A stretch of DNA of 64,000 nucleotides from positions 682,001-746,000 of the forward strand of contig NZ_JASSYX010000002.1 in assembly GCF_030244015.1 (NCBI RefSeq), given 5' to 3'. This DNA comes from Pedobacter ginsengisoli (GTDB lineage: Bacteria > Bacteroidota > Bacteroidia > Sphingobacteriales > Sphingobacteriaceae). How positions within the stretch are numbered: the first letter of the stretch is position 1; the number at the start of each line of letters is the position of its first letter. Shown one piece after another: positions 26,176-33,853 of the stretch. The notes beneath the pieces were generated by a model. That model had not been told where the DNA came from. It was given only the letters and a program-made list of their open reading frames with translations, and ran no database searches. A program made the translations under genes and the position numbers.

Positions 26176-26187
26176 TGATCTTCATCA
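26176..26187. promoter_or_regulatory. FNR/Anr-like box TGATcttcATCA (BON side)
   Basis: Exact symmetrical TGAT-N4-ATCA. A degenerate copy TGAGggtaATTA sits exactly 22 bp away at 26154-26165, toward BON. It probably controls the BON-USP-aldolase operon. Confidence 0.6.
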
Positions 26188-26224
26188 GTTTGTTTTAATC
26201 CCTTGGCATTTCTACCTGCCATAT

Positions 26225-26258
26225 TGACGACTGTCATGTGCTAATATGATCATTGTCA
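26225..26258. promoter_or_regulatory. Paired FNR/Anr-like boxes upstream of ldhA
   Basis: TGACgactGTCA (26225-26236) and TGATcattGTCA (26247-26258) have centres 22 bp apart. A TAGCTTTG -7 element follows at 26282-26289. If transcription starts about 7 bp after it, the boxes centre near -43 and -65, the classical class II and class I positions of FNR-type activators. Confidence 0.65.
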
Positions 26259-26281
26259 CTATCTTGCGGGGGTTTTGACTG

Positions 26282-26289
26282 TAGCTTTG
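26282..26289 (+). promoter_or_regulatory. -7 element of ldhA promoter (TAGCTTTG)
   Basis: Perfect TAnnTTTG 27 bp before the ldhA ATG. No good TTTG -33 element stands 19-21 bp upstream, which fits an activator-dependent promoter served by the adjacent FNR-like boxes. Confidence 0.6.
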
Positions 26290-26316
26290 GGTGTTGTTTA
26301 ATTTAATTATATCACG

Positions 26317-27312
26317 ATGAAAGCAATCGTATACAGCGCCAGGAGAAACGAGAAGGATATATTAATGAAGGCCAATGCTGGCAAGCATGAACTGACCTGG
26401 CATACCGCACCGCTTAGTGATGAAACGACCCGCAACGCTGCGGGACATCAGGCCGTTATTGTATTTGTCAATGATGAAGTTTCTTGTTCTGTCATCGCTA
26501 AACTTGCTGCCGTTGGAATCAAATACATCCTGACCAGATCTGCCGGAACAGACCACATCGATTACCAGGCGGCTTCCAGACACCAGATTGAGGTAAAGAA
26601 CGTTTCTGAATATTCTCCTTATGCTGTGGCTGAGCACGCCGTGGCACTCTCGCTTGCGCTGAGCCGCCATTTGATCGAGGCCAGCCGGAATTGTAAAGTT
26701 TATGACTTCAGCCTGAACCGGCTTACCGGCTTTAACCTTCATGGTAAGACGGTTGGCATTATCGGTCTGGGCAACATCGGGAAAGTAGCCGGTAAGATCT
26801 TTCATGGTTTTGGATGTAAAGTAATTGGTTATGATACAGATCCGGCTGCGGGAGATCCGGAGATCAAAGGTGTGGATTTGGCTGAACTGCTGAAAAAGAG
26901 TGACATCATATCCCTGCATGCACCATTGAACGATGCAACCTTTCATATGATCAATAGCGAAAGCATCAATGGCATGAAAGACGGAGTAATGCTCATCAAC
27001 ACCGCAAGGGGAGCTCTGGTCAGTACTGCGGATATTTTGACCGGACTCGATTCAGGGAAAATCGGATACTATGGCGCGGATGTTTATGAGTTTGAAAAGG
27101 GATTGTTTTTTGAGGACCATGAGACTGATCAGGTCAGAGACGATCTGTTGACCAGGCTAATGGATCATCCCAATGTGCTGATCACCCCGCACCAGGCTTT
27201 TCTCACCATTGAGGCACTCGTTGATATTGCAGCCAAAACTATTCAGCGTCTGGATGAGGGGGAGCACCAACTCAGTCGACTTAAAGTTAAACCGTTAAAT
27301 CAGGTGTTATGA
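26317..27312 (+). CDS. ldhA: D-lactate dehydrogenase (LdhA-like)
   Basis: 331 aa NAD-dependent D-2-hydroxyacid dehydrogenase that reduces pyruvate to D-lactate during fermentation. The closest pattern is E. coli LdhA: AVIVFVNDEV, YSPYAVAEHAVAL, NRLTGFNLHGKTVGIIGLG (NAD loop GxGNIG), TARGALV (catalytic Arg), VYEFEKGLFFEDH (catalytic Glu) and PHQAFLTIEAL (catalytic His). The stop codon overlaps the L,D-transpeptidase ATG by 4 bp. Its promoter carries two FNR-like boxes, consistent with induction at low oxygen. Confidence 0.9.
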   Translation: MKAIVYSARRNEKDILMKANAGKHELTWHTAPLSDETTRNAAGHQAVIVFVNDEVSCSVIAKLAAVGIKYILTRSAGTDHIDYQAASRHQIEVKNVSEYSPYAVAEHAVALSLALSRHLIEASRNCKVYDFSLNRLTGFNLHGKTVGIIGLGNIGKVAGKIFHGFGCKVIGYDTDPAAGDPEIKGVDLAELLKKSDIISLHAPLNDATFHMINSESINGMKDGVMLINTARGALVSTADILTGLDSGKIGYYGADVYEFEKGLFFEDHETDQVRDDLLTRLMDHPNVLITPHQAFLTIEALVDIAAKTIQRLDEGEHQLSRLKVKPLNQVL

Positions 27313-28709
27313 GAACTTTCATTTATATTTTTGCGTTTCTGCTGGCTGGATTACAGGTTAATGGCCAGGATTCCCGGATTTCTGCTCAGTTGTCGGCTCA
27401 GCTGGCCGTTGATGCCAAAGAAACCGGACTGTATTTTCCGCTTTCTGTAAAACGGTTCTACATGAAGAATGGATTTCAGCCAGCCTGGATTAAGTTGCAG
27501 GATGGGATGGGTCAGACCTGGCAGGCAATGCTCATGCTGGATTGCGTACTGCAGTTCGGCCTGGCCCATGCCGATTATCACCCTTATGAGTTATCTTATG
27601 ACAGCCTGCACATCATGATGGAGGAACCAGATAAGCTGGGTCCTGATGTTAAAGCAAGGTTCGACATCGTGCTGACTGATGCGATGATCACCTTCATGAA
27701 CCACCTCCATTATGGTAAATTTAATCCCGGTTATATTCCTGAAACAATTGATCGCGGCAGGGAGGTCCCTTTTCAGGCAGAAAATAAATTAAGGGAAGTC
27801 CTGTTGGAGAGAGATTTGATGACTGCGGTTGCAGATGTACAGCCAAAAAATAAGGAATACCAGGAGTTGCAGGAGTACATGCGCCTGGTTAAAGGACAGT
27901 ACGTGGGCGATTGTTATGAAACTCCTGAAGCTGATGTGCGGCTTGCCGCTATTAATATGGAGCGCTTGCGCTGGGCAAATTTAGGTGACGCGCCCTATTT
28001 GCACATCAATATTCCATCCTATGCGCTCAAGCTGCATGAATCTGATTCTGTTTATGATTTTAAAGTGATTGTCGGCAAGCCGGCAAATCCAACGCCGTCA
28101 CTGAATAGTGCGATTGGTTATTTTACCACGGCTCCGGACTGGAAAGTGCCGCAGAAAATATTCATACGGGAACTATTGCCTAAAGCGCTGCAGCAAACGA
28201 GCTATTTTCAGGATCACAATTATATGGTGTATGATAAAAGTGGCAGCCCTGTAGAGATCAACAGCGTGAAATTAAAAGCAATCAGTAAAAACCCGTCCGG
28301 CTATTCCCTGAGGCAATCTTCTGGCTGTGACAATGCCCTGGGTGCGGTGGTTTTCCGTTTTCCAAACAGCTTTGACATTTACCTGCACGACAGCCCTGAT
28401 CAGAAACTGTTTAACAGGGAAGTCCGGTCGCTGAGTCATGGTTGTATCCGTGTTCAGAAAGCTGCGGAACTTGCTGCATTGCTGTTGCGGTACGACGGTG
28501 CCTCAGCTCAGATCCCGCTGATGCGCAGAAATGTGGACCGGTATTTAAGAAGCAACTTTGTGCTTAAAAAACCTGTTCCGATCAAAATCACTTACATTAC
28601 CTGCGCAATGAAAGATGGGGAACTGGTACGGTATAAGGATATTTACCGTCTGGATAAACTTCTGGAAAATAAACTGTACAATATTCCAGACCAGCTGGCT
28701 TTGAACTAA
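27309..28709 (+). CDS. L,D-transpeptidase (YcbB/YkuD family)
   Basis: 466 aa with a signal peptide (ends VNGQ, ~20). An N-terminal scaffold domain (SVKRFYMKNGFQPAWI, YGKFNPGYIP) resembles the YcbB substrate domain. The YkuD catalytic domain (about 225-400) has IYLHDSPDQKLFNREVRSLS with SHGCIRV, the active-site His and Cys. It makes 3-3 crosslinks in peptidoglycan in the periplasm. Translationally coupled to ldhA (ATGA overlap) and 19 bp before the P-type ATPase gene, so the three are one unit: fermentation, wall reinforcement and ion pumping. Confidence 0.9.
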   Translation: MRTFIYIFAFLLAGLQVNGQDSRISAQLSAQLAVDAKETGLYFPLSVKRFYMKNGFQPAWIKLQDGMGQTWQAMLMLDCVLQFGLAHADYHPYELSYDSLHIMMEEPDKLGPDVKARFDIVLTDAMITFMNHLHYGKFNPGYIPETIDRGREVPFQAENKLREVLLERDLMTAVADVQPKNKEYQELQEYMRLVKGQYVGDCYETPEADVRLAAINMERLRWANLGDAPYLHINIPSYALKLHESDSVYDFKVIVGKPANPTPSLNSAIGYFTTAPDWKVPQKIFIRELLPKALQQTSYFQDHNYMVYDKSGSPVEINSVKLKAISKNPSGYSLRQSSGCDNALGAVVFRFPNSFDIYLHDSPDQKLFNREVRSLSHGCIRVQKAAELAALLLRYDGASAQIPLMRRNVDRYLRSNFVLKKPVPIKITYITCAMKDGELVRYKDIYRLDKLLENKLYNIPDQLALN

Positions 28710-28728
28710 TTTATCAATCCAGGGGATA

Positions 28729-31212
28729 GTGGAACTGCACGGAATCAAAGGCTTGAGTACAGCGGAAGTTTTAGAGATCAAAAAGAATGTCCAAACAGAG
28801 AAGACAGCAAAATTGGCCTTTCCTGCATGGGTCCATACCTTAGCGGGCCTGGTAAAAGAACCCATGGTTTTGCTGCTGTTACTCGCTTCGGGGTTTTACC
28901 TGAGCAGCGGTCAATGGCAGGATGGTTTATTCCTGGGTATTTCGGTAATTGTTGTGGGTGCAATCTCTATTTTTCAGGATGCCAGGAGCCGAAATGCGCT
29001 TGATGGCCTGAAGGTTTTCACGGCTCCCAAGTGCAGGGTGATCAGGGACGGAATGCTCACGGATCTGGATACCGGTGAATTGGTACCGGGAGATGCGATC
29101 GTAGTGGAAGAGGGCAGTCTGGTTCCGGCAGATGGAACTATACTGCATGCTAATGATTTTTCTGTGAATGAGTCTGTTTTAACAGGCGAATCCTTGCCGG
29201 TATTAAAATCGCAGGATAGCGCGGATCAGCTGGTTTATCAGGGAACATCGGTCACAACAGGACTCGCCATAATAGAGGTTACAGCTACAGGTCAAAGCAC
29301 ACGGCTCAATGCGATCGGGACAAGTATAACGGGCATTGAGATCGAAAAAACGCCACTTGAAATACAAATCAACAGCTTTGTGACAAAGATGGCCATTGCC
29401 GGAAGCATTGTTTTTCTTTTTGTCTGGACACTCAATTACCTGCATTCCACTAATTTAAAGGATAGTTTGCTCAAGGCGCTGACCATGGCCATGAGCGTAC
29501 TGCCCGAAGAAATACCGGTCGCATTCACTACTTTTATGGCGCTGGGTGCCTGGAAACTTATGAAGATGGGTGTTTTGGTGAAGAACATTAAGACTGTCGA
29601 GGCGCTGGGCAGTGCAACGGTGATCTGTGTGGACAAAACAGGCACGATTACGCAAAACAAAATGAGTCTGGCCAGTGTCTGGTCGTGGGAATCGGCGGTC
29701 TTAACTGATCCTGGTGCGTTGTCCTCGGCGGCTGATATTGCGCTGATCGAAACCGCCATGTGGGCGAGCGAACCGATCCCGTTTGATCCAATGGAAAAAG
29801 CCATTCACGAGGAATATTCAAATGTAACTGCGAAAGACAGGCGCGCAGAATTCCGGATGATCCACGAGTATCCTTTATCTGGAAAGCCCCCGATGATGAC
29901 GCATATTTTTGCTGATAAGGCCGGTCATCAGGTGATCGCCTGTAAAGGTGCTCCGGAAGCGATTTTGGCGGTGTGTGGAATTTCCGGCAATCAACAGGTT
30001 TTGCAGGTTATCGAAAGCATGAGCACACATGGTTACCGCGTGCTGGGAGTGGCTGAAGCTTCAGATAAGCTGATTGCATTTCCAGCTATGCAGCAGGAGA
30101 TCCCTTTTACATTTAAGGGATTGATTTCCTTCTACGATCCGCCGAAAGATAATATTCAGCGGGTACTGGCATCATTTTATAATGCCGGAATAGACGTGAA
30201 GATCATCACAGGCGATAATTCTTTGACTTCAGCTGCGATAGCAGAGCAGATCGGTTTCAAAGGCACAGAACAGTCAATTGGAGGAGAAGCGCTTATGCAG
30301 CTTACGGATACCGAGCTCTACAATAGTGTCTCTGAACTGCATTTATATACCAGGATGTTTCCGGAGGCAAAACTGAGGGTGGTAAATGCGCTGAAATCCA
30401 GAGGTGAAGTAGTAGCGATGACTGGCGACGGTGTGAATGATGCACCAGCGCTTAAAGCGGCACATATCGGCATCGCCATGGGAAAGAAAGGAACTGAGAT
30501 CGCAAAAGAAGCTGCAACACTAATTTTACTGAAGGATGATCTGCAGGGAATGGTGAAAGCGATTGCGCTCGGAAGACGAATCTATGGGAATTTGAAGAAG
30601 GCCATCCGCTATATCATTTCTATACATATTCCTATTATCTTAACTGTTTTTATTCCGCTGGTACTGGGCTGGGTCTATCCAAATTTATTTTCTCCCGTAC
30701 ATATCATCTTCCTGGAGCTGGTAATGGGTCCGACCTGTTCACTGATCTATGAAAATGAACCTATGGAACAAAATACAATGCTGCAAAAACCCAGACCTTT
30801 CAGTTCGACGTTTTTCAGCCTCCGGGAGCTTTCAGTCAGCATCATCCAGGGTCTGGTCATCTCATCCTGTGTGCTATTGCTTTACCAGTATGCTGTAAGC
30901 AGGCATGCCGATCTGGCTGCTACAAGGTCTATGGTTTTTACAGCCCTTATTTTTGCAAATGTAGCCCTGACCCTGGTCAATCGCTCCTTTTATTATTCTG
31001 TGATCACAACGCTGGGTTATAAGAACGACCTTGTGACGCTGATCATCTCCATCACCATTCTGCTGCTGATGGGGTCGCTGTATATTGCGCCGTTAAGCCA
31101 TTTTTTTGGATTTGCACCGCTTGAGCTGTCTGTTTTGTTAATCAGCGGGGGTACAGGCATATTGTCCGTTCTCTGGTACGAGCTGGTGAAATGGCGGCAG
31201 CGAAGGGTTTAA
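28729..31212 (+). CDS. P2-type cation-transporting ATPase
   Basis: 827 aa P-type ATPase starting at GTG with AGGGG just upstream. Motifs: actuator TGESLP, phosphorylation DKTGTITQNK, hinge TGDGVNDAPALK, and the M4 ion-site PEEIPVAFTTFMAL. About ten membrane helices, with four at the C-terminus. The architecture is that of calcium/proton-type (P2A or P3-like) pumps without N-terminal heavy-metal domains. PEEIP replaces the usual PEGLP. The ion is not certain. It is the last gene after ldhA and LDT, and its stop overlaps the convergent PNPOx gene stop by 4 bp. Confidence 0.88.
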   Translation: MELHGIKGLSTAEVLEIKKNVQTEKTAKLAFPAWVHTLAGLVKEPMVLLLLLASGFYLSSGQWQDGLFLGISVIVVGAISIFQDARSRNALDGLKVFTAPKCRVIRDGMLTDLDTGELVPGDAIVVEEGSLVPADGTILHANDFSVNESVLTGESLPVLKSQDSADQLVYQGTSVTTGLAIIEVTATGQSTRLNAIGTSITGIEIEKTPLEIQINSFVTKMAIAGSIVFLFVWTLNYLHSTNLKDSLLKALTMAMSVLPEEIPVAFTTFMALGAWKLMKMGVLVKNIKTVEALGSATVICVDKTGTITQNKMSLASVWSWESAVLTDPGALSSAADIALIETAMWASEPIPFDPMEKAIHEEYSNVTAKDRRAEFRMIHEYPLSGKPPMMTHIFADKAGHQVIACKGAPEAILAVCGISGNQQVLQVIESMSTHGYRVLGVAEASDKLIAFPAMQQEIPFTFKGLISFYDPPKDNIQRVLASFYNAGIDVKIITGDNSLTSAAIAEQIGFKGTEQSIGGEALMQLTDTELYNSVSELHLYTRMFPEAKLRVVNALKSRGEVVAMTGDGVNDAPALKAAHIGIAMGKKGTEIAKEAATLILLKDDLQGMVKAIALGRRIYGNLKKAIRYIISIHIPIILTVFIPLVLGWVYPNLFSPVHIIFLELVMGPTCSLIYENEPMEQNTMLQKPRPFSSTFFSLRELSVSIIQGLVISSCVLLLYQYAVSRHADLAATRSMVFTALIFANVALTLVNRSFYYSVITTLGYKNDLVTLIISITILLLMGSLYIAPLSHFFGFAPLELSVLLISGGTGILSVLWYELVKWRQRRV

Positions 31213-31673
31213 ACCCCGTCGCTGAATTCAAACTTTCCGGTTTTTTCTGAAATTTTGATCTGATAAACGATCAGCTCTATTTTAGTTCTCAGATCACTTT
31301 CGTTTGAGGTGATTCCATGGGAAGGGTGGCCTGTTGGCGTGGTGGCCAGCGGCATAAGCCTATGGGTAATCCCCTGCATGGCCTGGTGCTTTTTCTCCGG
31401 ATCTGTAATTTCTTCGTAAGTACCCCATAGTATGGCACTTTGCCAGCGGAATAATATGCTGGTGATGTCGTCTACCTGGAAACATACTTCCGGATTTTTG
31501 CGCATCATTTCAATCTTCTTGCCCGGAGCCGAGTGTGCATAAATTGTGGAATTTTTATAAAAATAGTTGATGGGGACGATGTACGCTTTGCCATCAGCAA
31601 CACAGCCCAGGCGCCCTGTTACCTGACGGGTAACAAGTTCATCAATTTGGGTTTCAGTAAGTACACCTAACAT
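31209..31673 (-). CDS. PNPOx-like FMN-binding split-barrel protein
   Basis: 154 aa. Pyridoxamine-5'-phosphate-oxidase-like fold: an N-terminal helix (LTETQIDELVTRQVTGRLGCV), then FMN-binding strands GKAYIVPINYFYKNSTIYAHSAPGKKIEMMRKNPEVCFQVD (flavin phosphate region), and WQSAILWGTYEEITD. This is the flavin-nucleotide-binding or NimA-like branch, not the PdxH enzyme. Such proteins are frequently induced in anoxic stress regulons. Cytoplasmic. Convergent with the ATPase gene; the FNR-like pair at 31732-31765 lies upstream. Confidence 0.85.
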   Translation of the reverse strand: MLGVLTETQIDELVTRQVTGRLGCVADGKAYIVPINYFYKNSTIYAHSAPGKKIEMMRKNPEVCFQVDDITSILFRWQSAILWGTYEEITDPEKKHQAMQGITHRLMPLATTPTGHPSHGITSNESDLRTKIELIVYQIKISEKTGKFEFSDGV

Positions 31674-31731
31674 ATGACTTTGATTTTATTTAAATAAAGC
31701 ATAAAGTTACCCGGAATCGGTTATAAGAAAT

Positions 31732-31765
31732 TGACAGTGGTCTGTTTTTGTCGTGATCCTGATCA
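31732..31765. promoter_or_regulatory. Paired FNR/Anr-like boxes between PNPOx and patatin remnant
   Basis: TGACagtgGTCT (31732-31743, one mismatch) and TGATcctgATCA (31754-31765, perfect and symmetrical) are centred 22 bp apart. They can serve the PNPOx-like gene to the left and the patatin-type start to the right, whose -7 element TATCTTTG is at 31805-31812. Confidence 0.6.
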
Positions 31766-31804
31766 CATGAGATACGGGGTGCTATTGTGCTTAATCAATA
31801 TTCC

Positions 31805-31812
31805 TATCTTTG
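31805..31812 (+). promoter_or_regulatory. -7 element TATCTTTG upstream of patatin remnant
   Basis: Perfect TAnnTTTG, 73 bp before the patatin-type ATG. An imperfect ATTG lies 17 bp upstream. The FNR-like box centre (31759.5) would be near -60. Confidence 0.5.
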
Positions 31813-31884
31813 AGGGATATAAAAAGTGTGAGGGAGTTCCAGGTATCAGCAATTACCAATGATATGAAAAAGAAGGTTTTTTAA

Positions 31885-32262
31885 ATGCGCATAGGGGTTG
31901 TATTTTCGGGTGGAGGTGCCAGGGGCATCGCCCATCTTGGTGGATTACAGGCGCTGGAAGAATTAGGCATTCGTCCGGCGATGATTTCCGGAGTAAGTGC
32001 CGGTGCATTGATCGGCGCATTGTACGCTGCGGGGAAATCCCCGATGGAAATATTAGAAATGATTAAGCAACAGTCCCATTCCAGCCTGGCCGCTCCTGCT
32101 GATGCAAATGAAATCATAATGATGCTTGCTGGCATAGCCCATGATCTCACGGTCTGCATAAGTTCCGTTTTTAGCCACGCAATGCCGCTCCGCAACTGCA
32201 AGTCCCAGGCTTTTATAGAGCTCGGTTACAAACTTATTCAGTTTCTTCAGCGCCTGTGTTGA
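31885..32262 (+). pseudogene. Truncated patatin-like phospholipase, N-terminus only
   Basis: The first ~65 residues are a textbook patatin N-terminus: [17 protein letters not shown] (oxyanion loop) and [15 protein letters not shown] (nucleophile elbow GVSAG). From about codon 62 the frame stops resembling patatin and instead runs antisense through a universal-stress-protein fragment (minus strand, 32053-32286). The catalytic Asp domain, normally another 150-200 residues, is absent. The frame is therefore a chimera left by a deletion or inversion, not a functional lipase. Promoter and FNR-like boxes upstream are intact, so it may still be transcribed. Confidence 0.75.
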
Positions 32263-32286
32263 TTCACTTTTTTCAAATGAAACAAA
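32053..32286 (-). pseudogene. C-terminal UspA-domain fragment, inverted against patatin remnant
   Basis: On the minus strand about 77 codons read [39 protein letters not shown] and [16 protein letters not shown] before a TAA at 32053-32055. The middle fits the UspA pattern of effector loop, EI-x-x-YA-x-x-x-x-x-D-x-I, then G-x-x-G. It has no start codon in frame (the frame enters from the pfkB 3' end) and lacks the final SVA-x-x-V helix. I infer a remnant of a second universal stress protein gene that once stood next to pfkB and was cut off at the junction near 32060-32085. Confidence 0.6.
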
Positions 32287-32293
32287 GGAGGCA

Positions 32294-33271
32294 TTACTCC
32301 AGCTTGTTGGTCTTAAAATATGATAAGAATGGAAAAAAGTCAGGCTGTCTCTGCAGCTGTTTATATAATTCCTCTACATCAGTCAGGTGACAGAGTTCCG
32401 TGCCCGGACTAAGTGTAGCGGCAGTGCCGCTGGCGATTCCGTATCTGAAAGCCTCTGCAATGTCTTCGCCCTTTGCCAGCAATGTAACGATGCCCGCAAC
32501 CATGCTGTCACCTGCGCCAACGGTGCTTTTCACGTTTACGGTTGGTGGACTGAGCTTCAAGATTTGGTCGGCCGTGACCAATATGGCTCCCCGGGCACCA
32601 AGAGAAACGACTACCGCCTGGCAGTTACCAGATTTCACCAGGGCTTGTGCAGCAGCGACAATTTCCTCTTCCGATGAAAGTTCTTTCCCGGTCAGTGCGC
32701 TAAGTTCCCTTAAGTTCGGCTTGATTAAGTAAACACCTGCTGCAACGGCCATGCGCAGCGCTTCTCCAGAGGTGTCCACAACCAACTTCGCTCTTCTATG
32801 TTTCGCCATTTTTGCCAGTTCCTCAAAAATGTTTACCGGAATTCCTTTTGGAAGGCTTCCACTTACCACGAGATAGTCCATTTCTGGTATCGCGGTTATA
32901 GAGGCCAGACATTGCTGCCACTCTGAGGTGCGGATTTCAGGCCCCGGCATTCCAAAACGGTACTGCTGGCCCGATTTGGTTTCAAAAACCACCATATTCT
33001 CTCTGGTCTGAGCGTTGGTTTGGGTAACTAAACATTTAATCCTTTCTTTTTCCAGTAGCTCATTGAAGTAATTTCCCGTATAACCACCCGCCAGGTAAGC
33101 GGCCGTGACATGACCGCCGAGTCTGGAGGCGGCCCGTGCTACATTGATGCCGCCTCCCCCAGGCTGGTAAACAGGAGTGGTGCAGCTTAGTTTCTTTTCC
33201 GGAATCAGTTCCGCAACTGTCGTGCTTTTGTCTATTGCCGGGTTAAACGTTACAGTTATAATTTTTTTCAT
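32294..33271 (-). CDS. pfkB: 6-phosphofructokinase, PfkB family (type II)
   Basis: 325 aa ribokinase-fold sugar kinase very similar in pattern to E. coli PfkB (Pfk-2): TFNPAIDKSTTV, PVYQPGGGGINVARAASRLGG, VSGSLPKGIP, VDTSGEAL, KPNLRELSALTG, VVVSLGARGA and the catalytic loop STVGAGDSMVAGIV. It phosphorylates fructose-6-phosphate to fructose-1,6-bisphosphate; the related 1-phosphofructokinase or tagatose-6-phosphate kinase activity cannot be fully excluded. It lies 31 bp downstream of the 131-aa membrane protein gene and feeds the FbaB-type aldolase encoded in the same island. Confidence 0.88.
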   Translation of the reverse strand: MKKIITVTFNPAIDKSTTVAELIPEKKLSCTTPVYQPGGGGINVARAASRLGGHVTAAYLAGGYTGNYFNELLEKERIKCLVTQTNAQTRENMVVFETKSGQQYRFGMPGPEIRTSEWQQCLASITAIPEMDYLVVSGSLPKGIPVNIFEELAKMAKHRRAKLVVDTSGEALRMAVAAGVYLIKPNLRELSALTGKELSSEEEIVAAAQALVKSGNCQAVVVSLGARGAILVTADQILKLSPPTVNVKSTVGAGDSMVAGIVTLLAKGEDIAEAFRYGIASGTAATLSPGTELCHLTDVEELYKQLQRQPDFFPFLSYFKTNKLE

Positions 33272-33302
33272 ATGCCTATTTTTCTATAACGATAATCGTG
33301 TA

Positions 33303-33698
33303 TTATGATTTAATTTTGATGAGGTAAAACCCTTCGTAAATAAAGAACGATGCCATCAGTGCAATTGGGATGTGCAGGAAATAAACCGGTGGAACAAAGA
33401 TGAGTTGAACCAGTAGCCAGCTTATTAATATCATTCCCTCACTAAGCAGTAGCCAGGAGGATTTCTTATGTCCGATGCGAATAAATGCCGCTGTCAGTAA
33501 GCTAAGGATGCCGATCAGGCAAAAAAGCACAATGCCGGGAATGCGGTAATCGCCGAAGGGCGAATTCGCAAGTAGGCTGGCAGAAAGTCCGAGAACGGAA
33601 CCATCAGGATGGAGTACCAATGACCAGCCGCCCATTACTGCGCTGATCCCATTTAGCAGCAGTAAGAATATTAAAATCGATTTTAGGAACTTTTTCAA
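33303..33698 (-). CDS. Four-helix membrane protein, unknown function
   Basis: 131 aa, with four hydrophobic segments (about 7-27, 50-70, 80-100, 105-125), short loops and a positive start (KKFLKSILIFLLLL). It begins at TTG, as no ATG is available after the upstream stop. No family recognised with confidence. It precedes pfkB on the same strand by 31 bp, and FNR-like boxes lie upstream at 33751-33806, so it probably leads the pfkB transcript. Confidence 0.6.
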   Translation of the reverse strand: MKKFLKSILIFLLLLNGISAVMGGWSLVLHPDGSVLGLSASLLANSPFGDYRIPGIVLFCLIGILSLLTAAFIRIGHKKSSWLLLSEGMILISWLLVQLIFVPPVYFLHIPIALMASFFIYEGFYLIKIKS

Positions 33699-33750
33699 TC
33701 TTTGTTAATGTTGTTTTTCCAAAGTTCTTCAATATTGATCGGCTAGAAGA

Positions 33751-33806
33751 TGATTCAGGGCGTCTGTGAAGTTGATGCTGGTCACTTAAAAGCGTGCCTG
33801 TGCTCA
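33751..33806. promoter_or_regulatory. Triple-phased FNR/Anr-like sites upstream of beta-CASP/glk and membrane protein/pfkB
   Basis: The perfect core TGATgctgGTCA is at 33773-33784. It is flanked at exactly 22-bp steps by TGATtcagGGCG (33751-33762, left half only) and TGCCtgtgCTCA (33795-33806, degenerate). The sites lie between divergent starts at 33698 and 33854 and could control both the pfkB and the glk transcripts. Confidence 0.55.
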
Positions 33807-33853
33807 TTGTTATGCCATAGCTAAACTCACATCTTTAGGAACTTAATTGTAGA

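Noticed and set aside
32041..32201. Minus-strand 107-codon frame antisense to the patatin remnant as a gene
   Set aside because: Composition is low-complexity Pro/Ala/Ser and it is a shadow of the GGGARG/GVSAG patatin coding frame; the meaningful minus-strand signal is the UspA fragment in another frame.
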